A stretch of 64,000 nucleotides of DNA from Frateuria aurantia DSM 6220 (GTDB lineage Bacteria; Pseudomonadota; Gammaproteobacteria; Xanthomonadales; Rhodanobacteraceae): NCBI RefSeq assembly GCF_000242255.2, contig NC_017033.1, forward strand, positions 1,922,001 to 1,986,000, written 5' to 3'. This document shows, in pieces, positions 36,800-44,661 of the stretch (the stretch's first letter is position 1; every line of letters begins with the position of its first letter). Below the pieces are notes generated by a model. That model had not been told where the DNA came from. It saw only the letters and a program-made list of their open reading frames with translations, and searched no databases. The position numbers and the translations under genes are program-made.

Positions 36800-36836
36800 G
36801 TTACATAGCATAAAACAGTCACTGACGTTATGTAAC
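36800..36836. promoter_or_regulatory. Inverted pair of GTTACATA sites before the coiled-coil gene
   Basis: GTTACATA at 36800-36807 faces TATGTAAC at 36829-36836, a perfect eight-base inverted repeat across an AT-rich spacer, in the position of the minus-strand promoter. The extended right half equals the site at 28691-28700. Confidence 0.5.
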
Positions 36837-37382
36837 AGATATCATCCACGCAGGCCGTCTACACTGCCTGTCCTGCATCCAGAACATCCTGATCATTCAC
36901 CCGATCCACCGTGATGACGGCACTCCGGCAGGCAAACGACGACCGGTCGCGGCCGAGTCCACAAGCGACCCTGCAGCATCTCCATGCTTCAGACAGACCG
37001 CCTGCCTTGCCATTGAATGCACCACCTGAGCCGAAACCCACGCCCCCTCCTTGGCCGATCGAGCGACATGAGCTGACCCGCATCGCATCGCCGGACAGAG
37101 ACCGATGCGGCGGATTCCGAAGTGAGCTCCAACAAGCTGATCAGTCGTCTGCTCCAGACATCACTACACCGGCATCATGACGCGTCCAGCGGCGAATAGG
37201 CGGACGGCTGTGAGTGCTGCGCCGGCCAGAAACCGCCCGAAACGGCCTCATTAGACCGCCCGGCCTTGCCATTTCCCGTATCGCAAGACCGGCGGCCTGC
37301 CTCAGTGCATTCTGTCCGGCAGAGGCTGCCTTCCGCACCGATACCAAGGGCCGGACCAGGATTCGATGGCCCGGCCTTTCGC
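36837..37382 (+). other. Intergenic stretch with no supported gene
   Basis: About 545 GC-rich bases between the coiled-coil gene and the AhpD-like gene. Several short open frames exist but none has a convincing start signal or motif. It may contain the right-hand boundary of the accessory region, but no attachment-site repeat was recognised. Confidence 0.4.
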
Positions 37383-37727
37383 TTACTTGGCCGCTTCGTG
37401 GGCCTTGACCGCATCCAGGGCTCGCGCCGAGTAGACCAGAGCCGCACCGGCATTCAAGGCAACGGCAACGCCGAGCGCTTCGGCGATCTCTGCCTCGCTG
37501 GCTCCATGCTTCACGGCTTCACCCGCATGCACGGTGATACAGCCATCACAGCGTGTGGTGACAGCCACGGCAAGGGCGATCAACTCACGGGTCTTGGCAT
37601 CGAGATGCCCGGTCTTGGTGCCCGCTCCTGACAGGGCCTGGTAGCCGGCGACGGTGCCGGGGCTGAGTTGACCGATGTCGCCGATGCGACCCAGCAATTC
37701 ATTGCGGTATTGCAGCCAATCCAACAT
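37383..37727 (-). CDS. Carboxymuconolactone decarboxylase-family (AhpD-like) protein
   Basis: A 114-residue single-domain protein. The AhpD-type redox motif appears as TRCDGCITVHAGEAVKHG (about residues 51-68) with CxxC and a histidine four residues on, as in alkylhydroperoxidase-D-like proteins. KTRELIALAVAV precedes it as usual. It is thus likelier a peroxidase-type or thiol-redox protein than a true decarboxylase. ATG 37727 has AAGGAAGG just upstream. The gene is divergent from the TetR gene and shares its operator region, so it is probably under the same control. Confidence 0.88.
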   Translation of the reverse strand: MLDWLQYRNELLGRIGDIGQLSPGTVAGYQALSGAGTKTGHLDAKTRELIALAVAVTTRCDGCITVHAGEAVKHGASEAEIAEALGVAVALNAGAALVYSARALDAVKAHEAAK

Positions 37728-37905
37728 GCGATCCTTCCTTTGCTTGGGTGAAGTGATGAAGGGAAACCGTTCCGGCACAACCTGCCGATGGCGCCAGCTT
37801 GGGAGCATGGGACGGTCTTGGCAAGCCCAGACCGTCCGGCTCGCCATGTATTCCGATCTCATGTCGAGGAACGCCCTGGATGGTATCGGCGGTTAACATC
37901 ATCTC

Positions 37906-37922
37906 TAGACGACCGGTCTAAT
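37906..37922. promoter_or_regulatory. TetR operator, copy 1
   Basis: TAGACGACCGGTCTAAT contains the inverted repeat TAGAC/GTCTA with the inner palindrome GACCGGTC. It lies between the divergent AhpD-like gene and the regulator gene, 20 bases before the latter. The same 17 bases recur exactly at 38601. NemR-type boxes of enterobacteria also contain TAGACC and GGTCTA. Confidence 0.8.
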
Positions 37923-37941
37923 CGGCTGCTAGACTCAAGTC

Positions 37942-38556
37942 ATGGCCAAGAGCTCCCTCCATTCCGATGTACGCACGCACATCCTGCAGACCGCCCAACC
38001 CATCATCAGCGGCAAGGGTTATTCGGCCGTTGGCCTGAACGAGATCCTGCAGGCATCCGGTGTGCCCAAGGGTTCGTTCTACCACTACTTCGGCTCCAAA
38101 GATGCTTTTGGCCAGGCATTGCTCGAACACTATTTCGAGCATTACCAGCTTGATCTTGACGCGCTGCTGCAGCCCCCCGCCATGCCTGCAGGCCATCGTC
38201 TGATGCAGTACTGGACGCGCTGGCTGGAACTTGAAGTCAACGGTGATTGCAAAGGCCGATGCCTGGCGGTGAAACTGGCCGCCGAGGTCAGCGACCTTTC
38301 GGAAGCGATGCGCGCCGTTCTGCAGCGGGGAACCCAGCAGATCATTGCCAGGCTCGCCGGCTGTATCAGTGAAGGTCTTGAAGATCATTCACTGCCACCG
38401 TTGCGGCTGGGCCATCCAGAGTTGACGGCGACTACGCTCTACCAGCTGTGGCTGGGCGCGAGTCTGCGATCCAAGATTACCAGGAATCGCGAGCCGGCCG
38501 ACGCAGCCATGACTGCCACCCGACGGTTACTCGGACTGGAGCCATGCCCCCGATGA
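37942..38556 (+). CDS. TetR/AcrR-family regulator, NemR/AcuR-like
   Basis: A 204-residue repressor. The N-terminal helix-turn-helix (about residues 25-55: GKGYSAVGLNEILQASGVPKGSFYHYFGSKDAFG) is of the NemR/AcuR/YxaF subtype. The ligand domain contains cysteines in GDCKGRCLAVKLAAEVSDLSEAMR, a segment that in NemR-type regulators senses electrophiles through cysteine. It is followed by an alcohol dehydrogenase, a CurA-like reductase and a DJ-1 protein, and identical operators flank it on both sides. It likely represses itself, the downstream operon and the divergent AhpD-like gene. Confidence 0.92.
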   Translation: MAKSSLHSDVRTHILQTAQPIISGKGYSAVGLNEILQASGVPKGSFYHYFGSKDAFGQALLEHYFEHYQLDLDALLQPPAMPAGHRLMQYWTRWLELEVNGDCKGRCLAVKLAAEVSDLSEAMRAVLQRGTQQIIARLAGCISEGLEDHSLPPLRLGHPELTATTLYQLWLGASLRSKITRNREPADAAMTATRRLLGLEPCPR

Positions 38557-38600
38557 ACCAGCCAGGGCGATTTGTTCGCCCTTTTCTTGCACTTGGCTTA

Positions 38601-38617
38601 TAGACGACCGGTCTAAT
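38601..38617. promoter_or_regulatory. TetR operator, copy 2
   Basis: An exact 17-base copy of the operator at 37906, placed 18 bases before the YqhD-type gene start and 45 bases after the regulator stop. The operon downstream therefore has its own regulated promoter. Confidence 0.82.
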
Positions 38618-38634
38618 TCAAACAGGAGATGTTT

Positions 38635-39792
38635 ATGCTCAATTTCAATTTCTACAATCCGACCCGGATCGTGTTCGGCAGCGACACCATCAAGCAGCTG
38701 GATCAACTGGTCCCTGCCCAGGCCCGCGTATTGATCTTGTTCGGAGGCGAAAGTGCCCGCAAGAACGGCACTCTGGACGAAGTCCGTCAGGCCCTGGGCA
38801 ATCGCGACGTCCGGGAATTCGGCGGCATCGAGCCCAACCCCAGTTATGAAACCCTGATGCGTGCGGTTGAGGAGGTCCGGACCGAAAAGGTGGACTTTCT
38901 GCTGGCGGTCGGTGGCGGTTCGGTCATCGACGGCACCAAGTTCGTCGCCGCTGCCATCGACTATCCCAACGATCCCTGGGAAATTCTGCAAAGCTTCGGC
39001 CAGCATATTGAAAAGGCCATGCCCTTCGGCAGCGTGCTGACCTTGCCGGCCACCGGTTCGGAAATGAACAAGGCCTCGGTCATCACTCGCAAGGCTACTC
39101 AGGAGAAACTGCCATTCATGAGTGAGAAAGTGTTTCCGGAGTTTTCGATTCTGGATCCGACCAAGACCTATACCCTGCCCCCGCGCCAGGTCGCCAATGG
39201 CGTCGTCGATGCCTATGTGCATATCATGGAGCAGTACCTGACCTACCCAGCCGATGGCATGGTTCAGGACCGCTTTGCCGAAGGCCTGCTGCAGACACTG
39301 ATCGAAATCGGTCCCCGGGTGCTGGCCGAGCCCCATGACTACGAGCTGCGTGCCAATCTGATGTGGGCGGCGACCCTTGCCCTGAACGGGCTGATCGGTG
39401 CCGGCGTACCGCAGGACTGGTCGACCCACATGATAGGGCATGAACTGACGGCCGCTTTCGACATCGACCACGCACGCACCCTGGCCGTGGTACTGCCGTC
39501 GAATCTGCAGCTGCGCCGCGAGGCCAAGCAAGGCAAACTGCTGCAGTATGCCGAACGGGTCTGGGGTATCACGGAAGGCAGTGACGCGGAGAAGATCGAT
39601 GCTGCGATCGTGCGCACCCGCCAGTTCTTCGAAAGCCTGGACATCCCCACCCGCCTGTCCGATTACAAGGTCACTGCCGGGGATATTGACGGCATCATCA
39701 GCCAGTTGCAGCAGCACGGCATGACGGCCCTGGGCGAACGCCAGGATGTGAACCTGACGCTGAGCCGGCAGATTCTGGAAGCCAGCCTGTAA
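38635..39792 (+). CDS. yqhD: NADPH-dependent iron-containing alcohol dehydrogenase/aldehyde reductase (YqhD type)
   Basis: A 385-residue group III alcohol dehydrogenase, co-linear with E. coli YqhD. Landmarks are VFGSDTIKQL, the nucleotide loop LAVGGGSVIDGTKF (about residues 94-107), LPATGSEMNKA, and the metal ligands in NGVVDAYVHIMEQY and MIGHELTAAFDIDHARTLAVV. YqhD reduces short aldehydes such as acrolein, malondialdehyde and glyoxal, protecting against lipid-peroxidation products. ATG 38635 is preferred to one two codons earlier because AGGAG ends six bases before it. First gene of a TetR-controlled operon. Confidence 0.93.
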   Translation: MLNFNFYNPTRIVFGSDTIKQLDQLVPAQARVLILFGGESARKNGTLDEVRQALGNRDVREFGGIEPNPSYETLMRAVEEVRTEKVDFLLAVGGGSVIDGTKFVAAAIDYPNDPWEILQSFGQHIEKAMPFGSVLTLPATGSEMNKASVITRKATQEKLPFMSEKVFPEFSILDPTKTYTLPPRQVANGVVDAYVHIMEQYLTYPADGMVQDRFAEGLLQTLIEIGPRVLAEPHDYELRANLMWAATLALNGLIGAGVPQDWSTHMIGHELTAAFDIDHARTLAVVLPSNLQLRREAKQGKLLQYAERVWGITEGSDAEKIDAAIVRTRQFFESLDIPTRLSDYKVTAGDIDGIISQLQQHGMTALGERQDVNLTLSRQILEASL

Positions 39793-39820
39793 TCACTGCG
39801 ATCCACGCGAGGAAACCTTC

Positions 39821-40861
39821 ATGAATACCGGCACCGCGCTCCATGGCGTCAACCGTCGTATCGTCTTGCAGGCACGCCCGACCGGGACGCCTGTTCCAGC
39901 GGACTTTTTGCTGCAGGAGGTCCCCATCCCGCGTCCAGCCGAAGGGCAGCTTCTGCTGAAAAACCTGTATCTGTCGCTGGATCCGTATATGCGCGGGCGC
40001 ATGAACGAGGGACCCTCCTATGCACCAGCGGTAGAACTGGGTGCCGTGATGGTCGGCGGCACGGTCAGCGAAGTGATCGAATCGCGTCATCCCCGGTTCA
40101 AGCCCGGTGACCGCGTCGTGACCCAGGGGGGATGGCAGACCCATACGCTCTCGGACGGCACCGGGCTGGGCCTGCTGCCTGCCGATATGACGCACATCTC
40201 GCTGGCCCTCAGCCTGCTAGGCATGCCCGGCTTTACCGCCTGGTATGGACTGTTGCGCATTGGTGAACCCCGCCCCGGCGATACCGTGGTGGTAGCGTCG
40301 GCCACGGGCACGGTCGGCGCCGTGGTCGGCCAGCTGGCCAAGCGCAAGGGATCGCGCGCCATCGGCATTGCCGGCGGTGCCGAAAAGTGCCGAATCGCCG
40401 TCGAGGAACTGGGTTTCGATGCCTGCATCGATCACCGCAGCCCCGATTTTGCCGGGCAGCTGGCCGCCGCCACGCCCGAAGGCATCGATGTCTATTTCGA
40501 GAATGTCGGCGGTGCCGTGTTTGATGCCGTGCTGCCCCGGCTCAATATCGGCGCACGCGTACCCTTGTGCGGACTGATCGCCCAATACAACAGCAAGGGC
40601 CTGTACCCCGGACCGGATCGTCTGCCGAGAGTGATGGGGCAGCTGCTGGCGCGTCGGATCAAGATCCAAGGATTCATCATCAGCGACCACTATGCCGACG
40701 ACTACGCCAACTTTATGCGCGAGATGAGCCCCGAAGTGGCGCATGGGCATATCCGTGTCCGTGAGAACGTGCTGCAAGGCCTGAGCCAGGCGCCGCAAGG
40801 CCTGATCGATCTGCTGGACAGCCGCTTCACTGGCAAGGTCGTGGTCCAGCTGACCGACTGA
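39821..40861 (+). CDS. NADP-dependent medium-chain oxidoreductase, CurA/YncB-like
   Basis: A 346-residue zinc-independent MDR enzyme of the leukotriene B4 12-hydroxydehydrogenase group, which reduces alpha,beta-unsaturated ketones and aldehydes (E. coli CurA reduces curcumin). Visible are LYLSLDPYMRGRMNE (about residues 48-62), MPGFTAWYGLLRIGEPRPGDTVVVASATGTVGAVVGQLAK with the nucleotide loop, and IDVYFENVGG. It follows the YqhD gene by 28 bases and has a ribosome-binding site. The activity fits the electrophile-response theme of the operon. Confidence 0.92.
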   Translation: MNTGTALHGVNRRIVLQARPTGTPVPADFLLQEVPIPRPAEGQLLLKNLYLSLDPYMRGRMNEGPSYAPAVELGAVMVGGTVSEVIESRHPRFKPGDRVVTQGGWQTHTLSDGTGLGLLPADMTHISLALSLLGMPGFTAWYGLLRIGEPRPGDTVVVASATGTVGAVVGQLAKRKGSRAIGIAGGAEKCRIAVEELGFDACIDHRSPDFAGQLAAATPEGIDVYFENVGGAVFDAVLPRLNIGARVPLCGLIAQYNSKGLYPGPDRLPRVMGQLLARRIKIQGFIISDHYADDYANFMREMSPEVAHGHIRVRENVLQGLSQAPQGLIDLLDSRFTGKVVVQLTD

Positions 40862-40891
40862 GCCAGCCTCTCCATCAAAGGAAACCCGTTC

Positions 40892-41569
40892 ATGAAAATT
40901 CTCGTCGTACTGACCTCCCACGATCAACTGGGTGACACCGGTGAAAAGACCGGTTTCTGGCTGGAAGAACTGGCTGCGCCCTACTACCGCTTTGTCGATG
41001 CCGGTGCCGAGCTGACCCTGGTCTCGCCCAAGGGTGGACAACCGCCACTGGACCCCAAGAGCAATCTGCCGGACTTCCAGACCGACGCTACCCGCCGCTT
41101 CGAGGCTGACCCGCTGGCAGCCCGGGCGCTGGCGCATACCGGCCGCCTGGCCGAGGTCGATATTGCTCGCTTCGACGCCGTGTTCTACCCGGGCGGTCAC
41201 GGTCCGCTGTGGGATCTGGCCGAGGATGCCGATTCCATTCGGTTGATCGAGCATGCTCTGCAGGCCGGCAAGCCGGTGGCGGCCGTCTGCCATGCACCCG
41301 GCGTATTGCGTCATGTGAAACAGGCAGATGGGCGAGCACTGGTGGCCGGCAGGCAGGTCACCGGCTTCAGCAACAGCGAGGAAGAGGCAGTCGGCCTGAC
41401 CGGCATCGTGCCCTTTCTGGTCGAGGACATGCTCAAGGCGCAAGGTGGCGACTACAGCAAGGGCCCCGACTGGCAGGCTTATGTAGTGGTCGACGGGCTG
41501 TTGGTCACCGGCCAGAATCCGGGCTCTTCCGAGGCCACCGCCGAAGCGCTGCTCGATCAGCTGGTCTGA
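40892..41569 (+). CDS. DJ-1/PfpI-family protein (glyoxalase III/class I amidotransferase-like)
   Basis: A 225-residue DJ-1/PfpI-fold protein. The nucleophile elbow is VAAVCHAPGVL (about residues 129-139) with the reactive cysteine, and the early glutamate occurs in EKTGFWLEELAAPY. VFYPGGHGPLWDL is a typical oxyanion region. The closest functional types are Hsp31-like glyoxalases, which detoxify methylglyoxal. It is the third gene after the TetR operator and fits a reactive-aldehyde defence role. Confidence 0.9.
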   Translation: MKILVVLTSHDQLGDTGEKTGFWLEELAAPYYRFVDAGAELTLVSPKGGQPPLDPKSNLPDFQTDATRRFEADPLAARALAHTGRLAEVDIARFDAVFYPGGHGPLWDLAEDADSIRLIEHALQAGKPVAAVCHAPGVLRHVKQADGRALVAGRQVTGFSNSEEEAVGLTGIVPFLVEDMLKAQGGDYSKGPDWQAYVVVDGLLVTGQNPGSSEATAEALLDQLV

Positions 41570-41720
41570 TCCGTGCCGCCCTGAAGCATGGGCGACTCCA
41601 TCTTGATGACCGGCATTTGGCAGCCCCCGGGTTTGACAGCGTTTCGCTTGACATGCGAAAACCCGGCAGCTGTCGCGCCAGACGCGCCCCATTTCACGCA
41701 TCAAGAGGCCAGGAGCCGCC

Positions 41721-42635
41721 GTGAACCGCTTCAACAGCATGGAAGTACTGGTCGCCGTGATCGAAACGGGGTCTTTTTCTGCGGCGGCCCGCCGGCTGGA
41801 CCTGGGTCAGCCGGCGGTATCGAAGATCGTCGCTCAGCTGGAAGCCCACCTGGGTATCCGCCTGTTTCTGCGAACCACACGGGGGCTGGCCCCCACCGAG
41901 GCCGCTGACGCTTATTACATCCATGCCTTGGAAGCCTTGGCCGCCAGCGAGTCAGCCGAACAGGCCGCACGGGATCTGGGTGGCGGACTGGCCGGTCGGC
42001 TGCGTATCAGTGCACCGACCACGTTCTCCAGGCTGCATGTCGTCCCCGCACTGGGACCGTTTCTGCACCGGTATCCATTGCTGGAGATCGACGTGGCGCT
42101 CGATGACCGCCCCATCGACCTGCTGCAGGAAGGCATCGATGTCGCGCTGAGGATAGGACCACAGGCCGACTCGTCGATGACGGCGAGGCATCTGCTGAAG
42201 GGATCCCGTCAGGTGCTCGCCACACCCGGCTATTTTGCCCGCCACGGGATTCCGCAGCACCCTGATGAGCTGGCCGCCCACAACTGTATGGTCTATGCGC
42301 AGGGCAGCGGTGCCGGCAAAACCGTATTCATGCGCAATGGGCAGACTCTGGAAATAGACCTGCAAGGGCGTCTGCGTACCAACGCGGCCGAAGGCGTGCG
42401 CGCCGCCGTGCTGGCCGAACTGGGCCTGGCTGTGGTTTCCACCTGGATGTTCGCCCCCGAGCTGGCGAGCGGCCAGGTGGTCCGGGCTCTGGACTCATGG
42501 AGCCTGCCGGCCGTGGACTTGTGGGCCGTATTCCCGGCTGGCCGTTTGCCCAGCCTCAAGGCCCGCCGTTTCATCGACTATCTGGGTGAGCAGCTGCAGG
42601 ACAACCCGGTACTGAAACACCAGCCACCGCTCTGA
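41721..42635 (+). CDS. LysR-family transcriptional regulator
   Basis: A 304-residue LTTR. The winged helix-turn-helix spans residues 1-60 (MEVLVAVIETGSFSAAARRLDLGQPAVSKIVAQLEAHLGIRLF), and the effector domain follows with LRISAPTTFSRLHVVPALGPFL and VALRIG, typical of the CrgA/DsdC-like subgroup. The start is GTG at 41721. It lies 151 bases after the DJ-1 gene in the same direction and convergent with an MFS gene, so its targets cannot be fixed from position alone. Confidence 0.92.
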   Translation: MNRFNSMEVLVAVIETGSFSAAARRLDLGQPAVSKIVAQLEAHLGIRLFLRTTRGLAPTEAADAYYIHALEALAASESAEQAARDLGGGLAGRLRISAPTTFSRLHVVPALGPFLHRYPLLEIDVALDDRPIDLLQEGIDVALRIGPQADSSMTARHLLKGSRQVLATPGYFARHGIPQHPDELAAHNCMVYAQGSGAGKTVFMRNGQTLEIDLQGRLRTNAAEGVRAAVLAELGLAVVSTWMFAPELASGQVVRALDSWSLPAVDLWAVFPAGRLPSLKARRFIDYLGEQLQDNPVLKHQPPL

Positions 42636-42732
42636 AGCCGGCATTCATCGGGCCTCGGTCCGGGAGGGCCGCTGGCCTCCCCATGCATGGGATCCGCCAG
42701 CGGCTGTGTCTCTCTAACTGATCGCCGTCGAG

Positions 42733-43935
42733 TCAATGCACGTCGACGGCCGGCATCGCGGCTGACCGCGGCCGCAAGTGGCTGAGCAAAGCCATCAGCG
42801 CAAGGCTGCCACCCAGCATCGTCACCCCGGGCCAGGCGGCATGTCGCCATACTGCCGCAGCCAGTGCCGAACCGGCCGCACCGCCGACAAACATGGTCGT
42901 CATATACAAGGTGTTGAGCCGACTCTTGTATTCCGGGTGCAGGCCATAGACCAGGTGCTGATGCGAGACCATCGCGATCTGCACACCGAAATCCAGCAGA
43001 ATCACACCGGCAACAAGCCCGGACAATCCGGGGCAGAACGCGAACACCAACCAGGCCAGCAAGGTCACCAGTGCACCCACCGCGATCACCGGTGCCGGCC
43101 CCCGACGGTCGGCGATACGTCCTGCCACCGGTGCCATGGTGACACCGACCGCCCCGACGATGCCGAACAGTCCTGCTGCGGCCGCGCCCAGATGCAGAGG
43201 CGATTGTGCCAGCCGGAGTGACAGCACCGTCCAGAAGGCCGAGAAAGAAGCAAACAGCATGCTCTGAGTCATCGCCGAACGCCGCAGAACCGGTTCACGG
43301 CGCCACAGGTGATACAGCGAGCCAAGCAGCTGCCCGTAACCCCATTGACTGGCCGGGCGATGCGCAGGCAGGCGGCGCTGCATCAGCAGCGCCGTCAGCA
43401 AGGTGAGCGGCACCGCCAGCCAGAACATCATGCGCCAACCTGCCATGCTGGAAACCAGCCCGGCCAGGGTCCGGCTCAGCAGAATGCCGGTCAACAGACC
43501 GCTCATCACGGTACCGATCGCCGCGCCACGCTGACTCGGCGGCGCCAGAATGGCGGCGTAAGGCACGATCTGCTGTGCCACCGTGGCGGCCGCGCCCACC
43601 AGCACCGAAGCAAGCGCCAGCGTCGCCAGCCCCGGTGCCAGTGCGGCCAGACAGAGGGCCAGTGCCAGTACCAGAAACTGCACCACGATCAGGCGACGTC
43701 GCTCAAGCATGTCGCCCAGAGGCAGCAGAAACAGCAGGCCGGCGGCGTAGCCCAACTGGGTGAGCGTAGGTATGAGACTGGCCACCTTCGGGTCGGCCAG
43801 ATCGTGAGACATGACACCCAGCATGGGCTGGTTGTAATAGATATTGGCCACACCCAGACCTGAAGCCAACGCCATGGCGTAAAGCGTGGCCCGGGACAAA
43901 GCCGGCGTGGAAGGAGATGCTGCTGGAGCCGTCAT
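42733..43935 (-). CDS. MFS efflux transporter (DHA1-like)
   Basis: A 400-residue protein with about twelve membrane segments. The N-terminal half has GVANIYYNQPMLGVMSHDL in helix 1, LPLGDMLERRRLIV in the loop between helices 2 and 3, and GTVMSGLLTGILLSRTLAGL, an efflux-type motif C-like segment in helix 5. GRIADRRGPAPVIAVG is the repeated loop in the second half. These are features of drug:H+ antiporters related to YttB/YgaY. The gene stands convergent with the LysR regulator. The substrate is unknown. Confidence 0.9.
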   Translation of the reverse strand: MTAPAASPSTPALSRATLYAMALASGLGVANIYYNQPMLGVMSHDLADPKVASLIPTLTQLGYAAGLLFLLPLGDMLERRRLIVVQFLVLALALCLAALAPGLATLALASVLVGAAATVAQQIVPYAAILAPPSQRGAAIGTVMSGLLTGILLSRTLAGLVSSMAGWRMMFWLAVPLTLLTALLMQRRLPAHRPASQWGYGQLLGSLYHLWRREPVLRRSAMTQSMLFASFSAFWTVLSLRLAQSPLHLGAAAAGLFGIVGAVGVTMAPVAGRIADRRGPAPVIAVGALVTLLAWLVFAFCPGLSGLVAGVILLDFGVQIAMVSHQHLVYGLHPEYKSRLNTLYMTTMFVGGAAGSALAAAVWRHAAWPGVTMLGGSLALMALLSHLRPRSAAMPAVDVH

Positions 43936-44111
43936 GGTGGGGAAGATCCGTACTGTTCGATGCCGGGCATGGTAGTGCCTGCTTGTCGAGCCGGGGATCC
44001 CTTCGTGACCATATCATCTATTCCGTCATGGAATGCCTGCGCCCGTCAAACGACGGTCCCGCCGATGGACAAGACCACCATCAGCAAGGCCTCAACCGTA
44101 TCCGCCCCCCA

Positions 44112-44447
44112 TCACCGGCCGCCCAGGCAGGACGCCGGGAATCCACCTTCAAGCTGTTGCACATAGGCGGACGTGACCCCGTGCATTTCACGACGCACCA
44201 CGGTACCACCCAGGCAATGGACACCATTTGCCAGCCTGTAGCGCTCTGCCGGGGCCGAAACTGTCATCACATGACGCAGGCCCGACGACGCGGCAGGAAG
44301 CTGGCCGGGCGGCAAGACACCACGGACCACGCCATAGCTCACGGCGTGCAAGGCCGAGGCACCCTGGGTCACCACGCAGGAAGGCACGTAGCGGGTGGCC
44401 ATACCGGAAAGCCACAGATTGCGTTGCGTCTCGGTAGTGCCGCCCAT
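44112..44447 (-). CDS. Possible small hypothetical protein
   Basis: A 111-codon open frame on the minus strand starting at an ATG with GAGGAAACG immediately upstream. The sequence (GGTTETQRNLWLSGMATRYVP and later VHCLGGTVVRREMHGVTSAYV) is of balanced composition but matches no family I know. It is the only candidate in the stretch 43936-44661. The opposite strand is also open, as often happens in GC-rich DNA, so it may not be real. Confidence 0.25.
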   Translation of the reverse strand: MGGTTETQRNLWLSGMATRYVPSCVVTQGASALHAVSYGVVRGVLPPGQLPAASSGLRHVMTVSAPAERYRLANGVHCLGGTVVRREMHGVTSAYVQQLEGGFPASCLGGR

Positions 44448-44661
44448 CGTTTCCTCGACATCCGTCAGACCTCCCCGCAAGCAACACACTGCTGCCCTTG
44501 CAGGAAATCCTGCATGAGTCACCCCATATCGCCTCGTCGTGCCGAAGCCACCCTGCCCTGATCTGTCCGCGAGAGATTGATCAGGGCCCCGTCCCGACAT
44601 CATCCAACCTTCGATGCCGAGCCGGGCCCGCCCCAGACCTGGCAACCGCCCTGCGGCCTGC

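Noticed and set aside
36911-37180. Proline-rich open frame between the coiled-coil gene and the AhpD-like gene
   Set aside because: No ribosome-binding site or family likeness. Composition looks like random GC-rich sequence.
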